This document shows positions 1-8,803 of a DNA stretch of 64,000 bases, piece by piece. The stretch is from an uncultured Prevotellaceae bacterium (lineage in GTDB: Bacteria > Bacteroidota > Bacteroidia > Bacteroidales > Bacteroidaceae). Within the stretch, counting starts at the first letter, position 1. Each line of letters starts with the position of its first letter. The notes beneath the pieces were generated by a model. It was not told where the DNA came from. It did not search any database and saw nothing but the letters and a program-made list of their open reading frames with translations. Where the stretch lies: the NCBI GenBank assembly GCA_902778255.1, contig CACYXD010000004.1, forward strand, positions 62,001 to 126,000, read 5' to 3'. The translations under genes and the position numbers were made by a program.

Positions 1-236
1 GAAAGACCTTTGCCTTCGTTCATCCTGCCGACCTGACGATATGGCACGCTATTAAGGATTCGCATACAAAAGGCTATGAGCATATCTATTTCTTGGACGT
101 GGGATTACCTTATCAGAAAAACACTTTCCGCGATTTCATTCTGAGCTTTGGAGGCAAACCCACCTCCAGCTACCGATGGTTTCATTGCACCATCGGCTGG
201 ATAAACAGTTTGCTGTCGTGGTTTTATCGCGACTAA
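1..236 (+). CDS. C-terminal end of a possible acetyltransferase (partial)
   Basis: An open frame enters from the left edge and stops at the TAA at 234-236, giving 77 residues of a C-terminus. Visible motifs include WHAIKDSHTKGYEHIYFLD and a tail rich in Trp and aromatic residues (YRWFHCTIGWINSLLSW). The first motif, a Trp-His-Ala-Ile followed by a short Gly-Tyr-x-x-hydrophobic strand, resembles the last third of GNAT/FemAB-type acyltransferases. Too little is present for a firm family call. It ends 36 bases before the TonB-dependent receptor and probably shares its transcript. Confidence 0.5.
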   Translation, partial: KTFAFVHPADLTIWHAIKDSHTKGYEHIYFLDVGLPYQKNTFRDFILSFGGKPTSSYRWFHCTIGWINSLLSWFYRD

Positions 237-272
237 GATAATAAATAAGCGATTCCTGCGTTATTACCATTG

Positions 273-2648
273 ATGAAACTATTCGCCAGACGATATCTCA
301 TAGCGCTTGTCATGATGATGACAAGCCTTTCAATGATGGCCCAGTCGTTTACCCTAAAAGGAAAGGTAACCGACGAAGACGGCAATGGGCTGGAACTGGC
401 CACCGTGTCTTGTCTGGAACAGGCTGCCGTAACGATGACCAACCTGAAAGGCGAATTTCAGATATGGTTGCAATCAGCAGATTCCGTGGTGGTGAAATTT
501 TCCATGATTGGCTATAAACCTCGAACCCGTGTTCTGCGAAACCCCAAAATGACACAGACACTCATCGTACAGTTGAGCGGACTGGATGAGCTCAACGAGG
601 TGGTCATCACACAGAAGAAACGACAGACTGACGCGATGGAACAGCTTGATGTAAAAGACATCAAAGCCGTACCTTCCACCAGTGGCAATGCCGTCGAGGA
701 ACTGATACAACAGCAAGCCGGCGTATCAACCCACAACGAACTGTCAAGCCAATACAACGTCAGAGGCGGCTCATTTGACGAGAACTCTGTGTATATCAAC
801 AACGTAGAGCTTTATCGCCCATTACTCATCAGAAGCGGCCAGCAGGAAGGTCTGTCTGTTATCAATCCTGATATGGTTGAAAAAATCGGATTCTCGAGCG
901 GAGGCTTCTCTGCGAAATACGGCGACAAGATGTCGAGCGCCCTTGACATCACCTACAAACGTCCAAAGGCTTTTGAGGCAACGGCAATGGCATCGCTGCT
1001 TGGAGGAAGTGCCTATGTGGGCATGAGCAACAAGAAATTTTCAATGAGCCATGGTCTGCGCTACAAGACAAACCGCTACCTGCTGGGATCGCTGGAAACG
1101 ACAGGTGAGTACAGACCCAACCAACTGGACTATCAGACATATATCACCTACGAGCCCAATAGACGATGGACTTTCGAGGTGCTTGGCAACATTTCCGAAA
1201 ACCATTATAATTTCAAGCCGAAAGACCGTGAGACTTCGTTTGGCACGATGGAAGATGTCAAGACATTCAAGGTCTATTTCGACGGACAGGAAAAGGATAT
1301 CTTCCGCACGCTATTCGGCACAGCTGGCATCACCAGGCACTTTGGCGACTCATCGCATATAAAACTGCTTTGGTCGGCCTTTCAGTCGAAAGAACAGGAA
1401 AGATACGATATCCAAGGACAATATTGGCTGAATGAAGCACAGAGCACAGAGCAACTGGGGGTGGGAACATACGCCGAGCACGCACGCAACTATCTGACTG
1501 CCAATATGCAGAGCCTCAAGTTAATATACAACAAACGCTTCAGACAGCATGACGTGGAAGCTGGACTGACCTATAAATGGGAACATATCAAGGAGCAAAG
1601 CCGTGAATACGAGATGCGCGACTCCAGCGGATACTCCATACCCCATACGGCTAACCGGCTTGACTTGATATACACCCTCTCGTCGAGAAACGATATTAAG
1701 TCAACACGCACAGAAGGCTATATTCAGGATATACTGCGCTGGCACCACAACGACACTTATTTCACACTGAACTATGGCATCAGATTCGCCCATTGGTCGT
1801 TCAACAAAGAGACATTGCTGTCGCCACGCGTCTCATTAGCTATCGTGCCTGCATTCAATCAAGACATTACCTACCGCTTTGCCACAGGTATCTATTATCA
1901 GGCTCCTTTCTATAAGGAACTGCGCGACACCACCACACAGTCAGGGGTCACCGTAGTTACACTCAACAAGAATATCAAGAGTCAGCGCTCACTTCAGTTC
2001 ATCGCAGCCATGGACTATCGCTTCCGCATGAACCAACGTCCGTTTAAGTTCACCGCAGAAGCTTACTACAAGGCCTTGTCGAACCTTATCCCCTATAACG
2101 TGCAGAACGTCAAGATCACCTACTATGGACAGAACCTCTGCTCAGGCTATGCTGCTGGACTCGACTTGAAACTCTACGGAGAATTCGTGCCAGGCACAGA
2201 TTCTTGGATATCGTTCTCGCTGATGCGTACACAACAGAAAATGAACGGACAGTGGATTCCAATACCCACAGACCAACGCTATGCACTCAACCTGCATTTC
2301 ACCGACTATTTCCCAGGTACTGAACGATGGAAGATGACACTCAAGCTGGCATATGCCGACGGACTTCCCTTTGGAGCGCCACATAGAGGACTGGAAGGCC
2401 AGACATTCCGTGCGCCAACCTATAAGCGTGCCGACATTGGTATGAGCTACCTGGCTTATGATTCTCAAATATCGAATCTTCAGTCGCCAATCAAGAAAGT
2501 CTGGTTGGGCATAGACTGCTTAAATTTGTTCGGAATTTCCAATGTCAATAGTTACTATTGGGTCACTGATGTCACTAATCGCCAATGGGCTGTACCCAAC
2601 TATTTAACAGGCAGACAGATTAATGGAAAGGTAATTATTGATTTTTAA
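273..2648 (+). CDS. TonB-dependent outer-membrane receptor
   Basis: A 791-residue outer-membrane protein expected to import a ligand with TonB energy. A signal peptide (about 1-24, ending SMMAQ) is followed by a carboxypeptidase-regulatory-like beta domain (about 28-105), a plug domain (about 108-235, with YNVRGGSFDENSVYINN and GFSAKYGDKMSSALDI) and a long barrel ending in a terminal Phe. I chose the ATG at 273; the TTG just before it is in frame but less likely. No SusD partner is adjacent, so this is not an obvious SusCD glycan pair. The substrate cannot be told from sequence. Near the C-terminus (about residues 731-740) a short DSQISNLQSP stretch is encoded by four 7-base units and may be an insertion. 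Confidence 0.88.
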   Translation: MKLFARRYLIALVMMMTSLSMMAQSFTLKGKVTDEDGNGLELATVSCLEQAAVTMTNLKGEFQIWLQSADSVVVKFSMIGYKPRTRVLRNPKMTQTLIVQLSGLDELNEVVITQKKRQTDAMEQLDVKDIKAVPSTSGNAVEELIQQQAGVSTHNELSSQYNVRGGSFDENSVYINNVELYRPLLIRSGQQEGLSVINPDMVEKIGFSSGGFSAKYGDKMSSALDITYKRPKAFEATAMASLLGGSAYVGMSNKKFSMSHGLRYKTNRYLLGSLETTGEYRPNQLDYQTYITYEPNRRWTFEVLGNISENHYNFKPKDRETSFGTMEDVKTFKVYFDGQEKDIFRTLFGTAGITRHFGDSSHIKLLWSAFQSKEQERYDIQGQYWLNEAQSTEQLGVGTYAEHARNYLTANMQSLKLIYNKRFRQHDVEAGLTYKWEHIKEQSREYEMRDSSGYSIPHTANRLDLIYTLSSRNDIKSTRTEGYIQDILRWHHNDTYFTLNYGIRFAHWSFNKETLLSPRVSLAIVPAFNQDITYRFATGIYYQAPFYKELRDTTTQSGVTVVTLNKNIKSQRSLQFIAAMDYRFRMNQRPFKFTAEAYYKALSNLIPYNVQNVKITYYGQNLCSGYAAGLDLKLYGEFVPGTDSWISFSLMRTQQKMNGQWIPIPTDQRYALNLHFTDYFPGTERWKMTLKLAYADGLPFGAPHRGLEGQTFRAPTYKRADIGMSYLAYDSQISNLQSPIKKVWLGIDCLNLFGISNVNSYYWVTDVTNRQWAVPNYLTGRQINGKVIIDF
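2463..2490. repeat. possible 7-bp tandem repeats inside the TonB receptor
   Basis: Four consecutive 7-mers (TCTCAAA, TATCGAA, TCTTCAG, TCGCCAA) encode the segment just before the last barrel strands. The match between units is loose, so this is the weakest member of the heptad group in this window. Confidence 0.35.
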
Positions 2649-2704
2649 TTGTTAATATTTCATAAATCAAACCTTCAAGCATCCTCAATAACGGACAAAT
2701 TTTA

Positions 2705-2712
2705 TACCTTTG
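2705..2712 (+). promoter_or_regulatory. Bacteroidetes -7 box (TACCTTTG) for the LruC lipoprotein gene
   Basis: TACCTTTG matches TAnnTTTG and lies 41 bases before the ATG at 2754. A separate promoter here suggests the lipoprotein is not simply co-transcribed with the receptor upstream. Confidence 0.65.
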
Positions 2713-2753
2713 CAGAAAATTTTAATCAATTGGTATAAAATTACCTGTTTGTT

Positions 2754-4838
2754 ATGAAAAAAAGTCCATTAATTCTTTTTACCGCGGCTTTAACACTGTT
2801 CAGTTGTTCAAGCCATGAAGATGCCACAGAGTTTAACATTCCCATTAACAAGGATTCTGTAAAAGTCAATGCCGAGAGACTCTTCGGAACCATTGATTCC
2901 AATCAGGATTGGAACACCATCACCCAAGGTAGCGTAACAATCAAGGCTGATGCCAACATGAATGACATCGTCAAGGTACAGATCCTGACTGAGTCGCCAT
3001 TTGGCAACGAGAATGTTTACGTCTTAAACGAGGCCGAGCCCAAGAATGGAGAGGCCACTTTGGTTTATGATGCACCCAATATCTGCGAAGAGCTGTTTGC
3101 AGCATGTGTAAACAGTAAAGGACAATACATCATCAAGGTGTTCACTCCCGAGGATAAGGTTGTCAGTTTCTCAGAGACTGCCAGCGCACGTATGACCAGA
3201 GCTGAGGTAGCTTTCCCATCTGCAAGTTCAATCGTATTGGGCGAGCCCATCAAGTCGTTCAATGCCCTACGCGCAGAAGAGTCACTCAACACAGGAACCA
3301 CCTCTGCATGGGATAATGTTGACAAGAGCAAAAATCCAAAGTTGCGTTTCTACGAAGTTTGGAATGATAGTTCATGGGTCAACGACCGTTTGTGGAGTGT
3401 CGCATCTTCAACCGATGGCATTTGGACAGCTAATAATGGTAGCATTTCAAGAGACCTTACTCAGGCTGAGAAAGATGAAGACATGAGTACTGTCAAGGCT
3501 ATTGTTGAGACTTATCTGAACAAAACCGGTGGTAAGTTCAGGACAAACAACAAGCGAAACAACTGGGCTGAGCTCTTCGAGGGCAACCAGTATTTTAATC
3601 CTGCCGACAAGAGTAACTATATGATCAGCACTGGTGATGAGCCTGTTACAGTGACTCCTATTCAGATGAATAGTACAGAGGGTTCATATAACACCATTTA
3701 TTATTACTATTTCAACCCAGAAGCCACCAAAGGAATGACGCCTGATGAGGAAGCCAATTATATCAAAGCACTTCCTAAATTCAAAGTAGCAGAAGGTTAC
3801 TATAGTGATAAGTTCAAGCGAAACACAGAATACCTTCTCCCCTATTATGGAGATGGCACTCCTACTCCAGGACAGGCTGCAGTTAGCTGCATCATTCCTA
3901 AAGGCTACAAGATTGGATTCTTGAACAGTAAGGATTACAGAAAAGCTGGAGATATAAGTATCTGTGGAACAGGCTGCACATACGGAGACGGTCGACTGAA
4001 CTATGAAGTCAACCACCTGATGGGTCACTTCTTCAGTGCTGTTGACAACACTATTTCACAGGACATAGCCGCTGGATCAGCAACAGCTAAGAAGGATACA
4101 CGTTATGGTCAGACAGAGTACGGATTTACTTGGGATAGCCCACGTATTCTTATCTTCAGTGCCAACGAGCGCACATACTTGTGCTTCGAGGATGGATGTG
4201 ACTGCACATTCTGCGACATGGTGCTGGAAATCAAGCAAGGCGTGAAGATTGAGGATGAAGAGGTAAACGTGGAAGCTGCCACCTATACCATGAGTTTTGA
4301 GGACGAGCCTGAGCACGCCGACTACGACATGAACGACGTTGTTCTGCAGGTACGCCGTATCAATGATACTAAAATTAATGTTAGTGTGGTAGCACTTGGC
4401 GGTTACGACCAGATTATGCTGCAGGGTATCGGCGGTCCTCTCGAGAACAAGGAACTGCATGAGTTCTTTGGTGTTGAGGCAGGAAAAGGCTTTATCAATA
4501 CAGAGAAGAACCAAGATACACAGAAGACAAAGGATAAAGGTGGAAATCGCACCAAATCAATATCCTTCGAGTACACTATTGACAAGGACTTAAGTATTGA
4601 GAACTTCTTGAAGAACATTTCACTTAAGAACTTGACCACCCATCAGGTTGTTACTATGCCTGCTAATGGTGAGCCTCCATATGCTGTTATCGTTCCTATT
4701 TATTTCAAGTATCCCTTGGAGAAGATCCGCATTACCAATGCTTATCCTCAGTTCATCGAATGGGCACGCAATAGGGATAACAACAGGAACTGGTATCTGT
4801 TTGAAGAGACAGACAATGTTTTCCAAAACGTGAAATAA
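2754..4838 (+). CDS. LruC-domain (DUF4842-type) surface lipoprotein
   Basis: A 694-residue predicted lipoprotein. The N-terminus has a short hydrophobic segment and a lipobox ending LTLFSCSSHED, with acidic residues just after the Cys as in surface-exported Bacteroidetes lipoproteins. The C-terminal third carries the LruC hallmark, an acidic FEDEPEHADYDMNDVVLQV segment, preceded by a Cys-rich CFEDGCDCTFC loop. LruC proteins are known from Leptospira and many Bacteroidetes but have no established biochemical role. It has its own promoter and is closed by a strong terminator at 4871-4915. The family call rests on the acidic motif; function is unknown. Confidence 0.72.
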   Translation: MKKSPLILFTAALTLFSCSSHEDATEFNIPINKDSVKVNAERLFGTIDSNQDWNTITQGSVTIKADANMNDIVKVQILTESPFGNENVYVLNEAEPKNGEATLVYDAPNICEELFAACVNSKGQYIIKVFTPEDKVVSFSETASARMTRAEVAFPSASSIVLGEPIKSFNALRAEESLNTGTTSAWDNVDKSKNPKLRFYEVWNDSSWVNDRLWSVASSTDGIWTANNGSISRDLTQAEKDEDMSTVKAIVETYLNKTGGKFRTNNKRNNWAELFEGNQYFNPADKSNYMISTGDEPVTVTPIQMNSTEGSYNTIYYYYFNPEATKGMTPDEEANYIKALPKFKVAEGYYSDKFKRNTEYLLPYYGDGTPTPGQAAVSCIIPKGYKIGFLNSKDYRKAGDISICGTGCTYGDGRLNYEVNHLMGHFFSAVDNTISQDIAAGSATAKKDTRYGQTEYGFTWDSPRILIFSANERTYLCFEDGCDCTFCDMVLEIKQGVKIEDEEVNVEAATYTMSFEDEPEHADYDMNDVVLQVRRINDTKINVSVVALGGYDQIMLQGIGGPLENKELHEFFGVEAGKGFINTEKNQDTQKTKDKGGNRTKSISFEYTIDKDLSIENFLKNISLKNLTTHQVVTMPANGEPPYAVIVPIYFKYPLEKIRITNAYPQFIEWARNRDNNRNWYLFEETDNVFQNVK

Positions 4839-4870
4839 TAAAAGTAAAAAGAAATAACTGAGACTCACAA

Positions 4871-4915
4871 AGAGAGGTTATTGCGGTAGAGACCGACAAT
4901 AATCTCTCTTTTTTT
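4871..4915 (+). terminator. intrinsic terminator after the LruC lipoprotein gene
   Basis: A 13-bp stem (AGAGAGGTTATTG pairing with CAATAATCTCTCT, one G-U pair) is followed by a run of Ts. It separates the lipoprotein gene from the methylmalonyl-CoA operon. Confidence 0.85.
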
Positions 4916-4958
4916 ATAAAAAAGCCCAAAAAGGTAAGGCAATCTCACATATCTTTTG

Positions 4959-4966
4959 TAACTTTG
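4959..4966 (+). promoter_or_regulatory. -7 box (TAACTTTG) for the mce operon
   Basis: TAACTTTG lies 32 bases before the mce ATG and just after the upstream terminator. It is the only clear promoter before the four-gene methylmalonyl-CoA cluster. Confidence 0.7.
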
Positions 4967-4998
4967 CACCACAAATTAAGTTTAAACTTTATACAGTT

Positions 4999-5403
4999 AT
5001 GAAGATTTCACACATTGAGCATCTGGGCATTGCCGTCCAGAGCATTGAAGAAAGTCTGCCGTTCTTTACTGACGTGCTGGGCTTGGAGTGTTATGCAACA
5101 GAAGTTGTTGAAGACCAGAAAGTGAAGACTGCTTTCCTGAAGTGTGGTGAGGTGAAGCTCGAATTGCTCGAGCCCACAAGCCCTGAGAGCACCATTCAGA
5201 AATGGCTTGACAAAGGCAACAAGGGCGTTCATCATGTGGCTTTCTGTATTGAAGATGGCGTAGCCAATGCCTTGGCCGAAGTCAGCGAGAAGGGCGTACG
5301 CCTGATTGACGAGAAGCCTCGCAAGGGCGCTGAAAGTCTTAACATCGCTTTCCTGCACCCCAAATCAACCTGTGGAATATTAACAGAACTTTGCGAACAT
5401 TAA
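4999..5403 (+). CDS. mce: methylmalonyl-CoA epimerase
   Basis: A 134-residue cytosolic enzyme of the vicinal-oxygen-chelate fold that interconverts (R)- and (S)-methylmalonyl-CoA. Likely metal ligands are His8 (HIEHLGIAV), His79 (GVHHVAF) and Glu130 (ILTELCE), in the usual family places, and the length is typical. It starts a cluster with the carboxyltransferase (7 bases downstream), a 50-residue protein and the biotin carrier. This fits the succinate-to-propionate route of Bacteroidales, where methylmalonyl-CoA is decarboxylated to propionyl-CoA. Confidence 0.93.
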   Translation: MKISHIEHLGIAVQSIEESLPFFTDVLGLECYATEVVEDQKVKTAFLKCGEVKLELLEPTSPESTIQKWLDKGNKGVHHVAFCIEDGVANALAEVSEKGVRLIDEKPRKGAESLNIAFLHPKSTCGILTELCEH

Positions 5404-5410
5404 TAAGATT

Positions 5411-6976
5411 ATGAGCAAACAATTAGAAAAAATCAAACAACTCATCGAGAAGCGAGAACAAGCTCGTCTCGGTGGTGGTGAAAAAGCTATTCAGAAGCAG
5501 CACGAGCGTGGAAAATATACTGCTCGTGAGCGTATTGACATGATTCTCGATCCAGGCTCTTTCGAGGAATACGACATGTTTAAAGAGCATCGTTGCCACA
5601 ACTTCGGTATGGAGAAGAAGCAGTTCCTCGGCGACGGTGTCGTAGCAGGTAGTGGTACGATTGATGGCCGTTTGGTCTACATCTTCGCACAGGACTTCAC
5701 CGTTCATGCAGGTTCTCTTTCTGAGACTATGAGTCAGAAGATCTGTAAGGTGATGGATATGGCTATGAAGATGGGCGCACCTGTTATCGGTATCAATGAC
5801 TCAGGTGGTGCACGTATCCAGGAGGGTATCAACTCTCTGGCTGGCTTCGCCGAGATTTTCGAGCGCAACATCCTGGCTTCAGGTGTGATTCCCCAGATCA
5901 GTGGTATCTTTGGCCCATGCGCTGGTGGTTCTGTTTACAGCCCTGCCCTGACCGACTTCACTCTGATGATGGAAGGCACATCATATATGTTCCTCACTGG
6001 TCCTAAGGTGGTAAAGACTGTTACTGGCGAGGATATCGATCAGGAGCATCTGGGTGGTGCCAGCGTTCACGCTACTAAGTCTGGTGTTACTCACTTCACT
6101 GCCAAGACCGAGGAGGAGGGCTTGCAGATGATTAAGACGCTGCTCTCATATATTCCTTCTAACAATATGGAGCAGGCTCCTCGCAAGAAGTGCGACGATC
6201 CCATCAACCGTATGGAGGACAGCCTGAACGAGATTATTCCTGAGAACCCCAACGAGGCATACGATATGTACAAGGTCATTGGTGCTGTGGTTGATAATGG
6301 CGAGTTCTTCGAGGTTCAGCCTAAGTTCGCTAAGAACATCATCGTTGGTTTTGCACGCTTCAACGGTCAGAGTGTAGGTATCGTTGCCAACCAGCCAAGT
6401 TGCTATGCTGGTGTGCTCGACGTAAACGCCAGCCGCAAGGGTGCTCGCTTCGTACGTTTCTGCGATGCCTTCAATATTCCTATTGTCAGCTTCGTTGACG
6501 TTCCTGGCTTCCTGCCTGGTACTGGTCAGGAGTACAATGCCGTCATCCTGCACGGTGCCCAGTTGCTCTACGCTTATGGCGAAGCTACCGTACCCAAGAT
6601 TACCGTTACCCTGCGTAAGTCATACGGTGGTTCTCACATCGTAATGGGTTCTAAGCAGCTGCACACCGACCTGAACTACGCATGGCCTTCTGCTGAGATT
6701 GCCGTGATGGGTGCCAGCGGTGCCGCTGCCGTACTCTATGCTAAGGAAGCTAAGGCTAAAAAGGAAGCTGGTGAGGATGTGAAGGCATTCATCGCTGAGA
6801 AGGAAGAGGAGTACAACGAGCTCTTTGCTAATCCTTATCAGGCTGCTAAGTTCGGATACATCGATGATGTGATCGAGCCTCGCAACACCCGTTTCCGCAT
6901 CTGCCGCGGTCTGGCTCAGCTTGCTACCAAGCGCGATGCCCTGCCTGCTAAGAAGCACGGAAACATTCCTATGTAA
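5411..6976 (+). CDS. mmdA: methylmalonyl-CoA decarboxylase alpha / propionyl-CoA carboxylase beta subunit
   Basis: A 521-residue biotin-dependent carboxyltransferase that moves CO2 between an acyl-CoA and the biotin carrier encoded downstream. It has the two crotonase-like halves of the family, with a glycine-rich acyl-CoA pocket ([19 protein letters not shown]), the [16 protein letters not shown] motif and a second-half biotin-side motif ([15 protein letters not shown]). No biotin carboxylase gene is nearby, which favours a decarboxylase role (MmdA) over a propionyl-CoA carboxylase role. No membrane beta subunit is present in the window either. The direction in the cell is inferred from the mce context. 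Confidence 0.9.
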   Translation: MSKQLEKIKQLIEKREQARLGGGEKAIQKQHERGKYTARERIDMILDPGSFEEYDMFKEHRCHNFGMEKKQFLGDGVVAGSGTIDGRLVYIFAQDFTVHAGSLSETMSQKICKVMDMAMKMGAPVIGINDSGGARIQEGINSLAGFAEIFERNILASGVIPQISGIFGPCAGGSVYSPALTDFTLMMEGTSYMFLTGPKVVKTVTGEDIDQEHLGGASVHATKSGVTHFTAKTEEEGLQMIKTLLSYIPSNNMEQAPRKKCDDPINRMEDSLNEIIPENPNEAYDMYKVIGAVVDNGEFFEVQPKFAKNIIVGFARFNGQSVGIVANQPSCYAGVLDVNASRKGARFVRFCDAFNIPIVSFVDVPGFLPGTGQEYNAVILHGAQLLYAYGEATVPKITVTLRKSYGGSHIVMGSKQLHTDLNYAWPSAEIAVMGASGAAAVLYAKEAKAKKEAGEDVKAFIAEKEEEYNELFANPYQAAKFGYIDDVIEPRNTRFRICRGLAQLATKRDALPAKKHGNIPM

Positions 6977-6994
6977 TAATAATTACTGTTGCTT

Positions 6995-7147
6995 ATGAAA
7001 CAGAACGAAGTATATGCTGCCATTGCAATGGCTCTGCATGAGCATCTGGGCAACAATGTTCACGACGTGGAACCAGGCATCATCACGATTGCCGAACATC
7101 CAACGCAGTGGAACGGTTATGCTCAGACAATGACAGTACACCCATAA
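6995..7147 (+). CDS. 50-residue protein resembling the C-terminus of OadG-type gamma subunits
   Basis: A short open frame (ATG 6995, TAA 7145-7147) lies between mmdA (18 bases after its stop) and the biotin carrier (12 bases before its start). The protein has a run EVYAAIAMALHEHLGNNVHD, then PGIITIAEHP and a Trp-Asn segment. This Ala-Ile-Ala-x-Ala-Leu-His-Glu ... Val-His-Asp pattern is what I recall from the soluble C-terminal end of gamma (OadG-like) subunits of sodium-pumping decarboxylases in Bacteroidetes. No membrane helix is present, unlike full gamma subunits. It may be a soluble assembly or linker subunit. Its position supports it being real; the family link is from memory. Confidence 0.7.
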   Translation: MKQNEVYAAIAMALHEHLGNNVHDVEPGIITIAEHPTQWNGYAQTMTVHP

Positions 7148-7159
7148 ATCATTTATGCA

Positions 7160-7594
7160 ATGAAAGAATACAAATATACTATCAACGGAACGAAGTACGA
7201 GGTTGCCATAGACAACATTGAAGATAATATCGCTACCGTTATTGTCAATGGCGAAACCTACAAAGTAGAATTAGAGAAGGAAGCTGAGCCTGAAAAGAAA
7301 AAGCCTGTGCTTGGCAAGCCCGCAGTTTCTACTGCCAGTGCTTCTGACGAGCCCACCGCTGAGAAAGCAGCCGTCAACAAGAACAATGCCATCAAGGCTC
7401 CTCTACCTGGTGTTATCACCGATATCAAGGTTGCTGTTGGCGATGAAGTTCAGCCTGGCGACACCATAGTTGTACTTGAGGCCATGAAGATGGCCAACAA
7501 CCTGACTGCCGAAAAGGCTGGTAAGGTGACCGCCATCTGCGTAAAGATTGGCGAGAGTGTCATGGAAGACGATGCACTTGTTGTCATTGAATAA
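7160..7594 (+). CDS. biotin carrier protein of the methylmalonyl-CoA complex
   Basis: A 144-residue biotinyl carrier. A beta-rich N-terminal segment (1-45) leads through an Ala/Pro/Glu/Lys linker (46-78) to a C-terminal biotinyl domain (79-144). The biotinylation site is Lys110 in EAMKM. It carries the carboxyl group between MmdA and the next partner. Last gene of the mce cluster, closed by the terminator at 7615-7650. In related organisms a membrane beta subunit often follows, but here a convergent unrelated gene does. Confidence 0.92.
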   Translation: MKEYKYTINGTKYEVAIDNIEDNIATVIVNGETYKVELEKEAEPEKKKPVLGKPAVSTASASDEPTAEKAAVNKNNAIKAPLPGVITDIKVAVGDEVQPGDTIVVLEAMKMANNLTAEKAGKVTAICVKIGESVMEDDALVVIE

Positions 7595-7614
7595 GTAACC
7601 ACCTTCCTATAAAT

Positions 7615-7650
7615 AAGAGAGGATTCACGCTGAAGTGAATCCTCTCTTTT
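7615..7650 (+). terminator. terminator between the mce operon and the convergent glgB operon
   Basis: A perfect 14-bp inverted repeat (AAGAGAGGATTCAC with GTGAATCCTCTCTT, 6-base loop) ends in TTTT and overlaps the stop region of the minus-strand gene at 7649. It could act in both directions, although the T-run is better for the plus strand. Confidence 0.85.
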
Positions 7651-8803
7651 ATTCATATAAGTAATAATACCAATATGTATGCTGAAACGACTTGAATATC
7701 TTGTAACGTCGCTCAGTATTCACTTTATAATCCAACTTCAGCTGTTGCAGGATGTTCCATTGCTCTTCCATGAGTGAGTCCGTATATGCTATCTTTGAAT
7801 CTTTTGTCTGATGCTTATAAAGAATCAGGGCCTCCTTATAATGACGAGGCAAAGGCAGAGAGTCGGCCACTTCATAATAAGTGGGAAGCATCGTGACAAA
7901 TTTATTCAGATTACGATCCATCAGATAGCCACACAACCTATAATCTGCTACTGCTGGCGTTGCCAAGGAGTCACGTTCCAGTATCTCATAAAAATACTCT
8001 AAAGGCATTTGTGAATGTGGGCGTGCTCCCAAATGTTTCCAAATAGAGTCCTCGGAAAGCATAAATGGTTTTACTGTCATAGGAAGCAACGTCTGAGCCG
8101 TGCCCCTGACTGGATATGAGAAAAGTTCATCGGCAATAACGCCCTTCTTTGATAGCGCAAAAGCACGTAGCATCGTCAGTCGTTCATTTGTTTCAAGCGA
8201 CTCACCTCCCACCAGGGCGGCCTCATCATAGTCATTAGTGACAAGTGAAACCTCTGCGTGTGCACTATTCAAATAGACTGCATTCGTATTGCTCAACAGC
8301 GCTACTATAAGCATCATCGCCAGCAACTGCAACAGGTTTAGCCATGTTCGCATAGACAACACACCAACATATTGCCTTTGGTTATTTGCAAAGGGTAATA
8401 CCTGACGTGCAAGCCATATACATACACCCCAGATAAACAGCAATAGCGGGAAAAGCCAATACCATGTCGATACAGATACCTCATAATTCTCATCTACTTT
8501 CAAATCAGAAAGAAAAGCCAATAGGAGCAATGAGGGGAAATAACTCAAGGCATAGGTGCGACGAGGGGGCTTTGCGACATGAGCCACAACAAATTGAATC
8601 AGCATGAGAACAATCAGAAAGATGATAGTACCTATGCCTTTGTCATAATGAGTAACACCTTGACTCATTACATGCTGGGCTATAGCTAAAGAATCAGCCT
8701 GAAGCCAATAAAGCCACAAGAACGAAAACAGCAAAAAACAAATGGCACACACCACCTTAGTGGTGATGGTGCCGTCATGTTTTGAGGAATTCAGATTATT
8801 CAT
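7649..8803 (-). CDS. multi-pass membrane protein of unknown function
   Basis: A 384-residue protein with about four hydrophobic segments in its first half (near residues 16-35, 60-78, 112-132 and 155-172) and a soluble alpha-helical second half rich in Tyr, Leu and Glu. Similar proteins with a membrane N-terminus and a helical, TPR-like tail (LPRHYKEALILYKHQ) occur in Bacteroidales as uncharacterised families. I cannot name a function. The start codon shares one base with the TGA of glgB, so translation is probably coupled. Last gene of the MORN-yhcH-glgB operon. Confidence 0.75.
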   Translation of the reverse strand: MNNLNSSKHDGTITTKVVCAICFLLFSFLWLYWLQADSLAIAQHVMSQGVTHYDKGIGTIIFLIVLMLIQFVVAHVAKPPRRTYALSYFPSLLLLAFLSDLKVDENYEVSVSTWYWLFPLLLFIWGVCIWLARQVLPFANNQRQYVGVLSMRTWLNLLQLLAMMLIVALLSNTNAVYLNSAHAEVSLVTNDYDEAALVGGESLETNERLTMLRAFALSKKGVIADELFSYPVRGTAQTLLPMTVKPFMLSEDSIWKHLGARPHSQMPLEYFYEILERDSLATPAVADYRLCGYLMDRNLNKFVTMLPTYYEVADSLPLPRHYKEALILYKHQTKDSKIAYTDSLMEEQWNILQQLKLDYKVNTERRYKIFKSFQHTYWYYYLYE

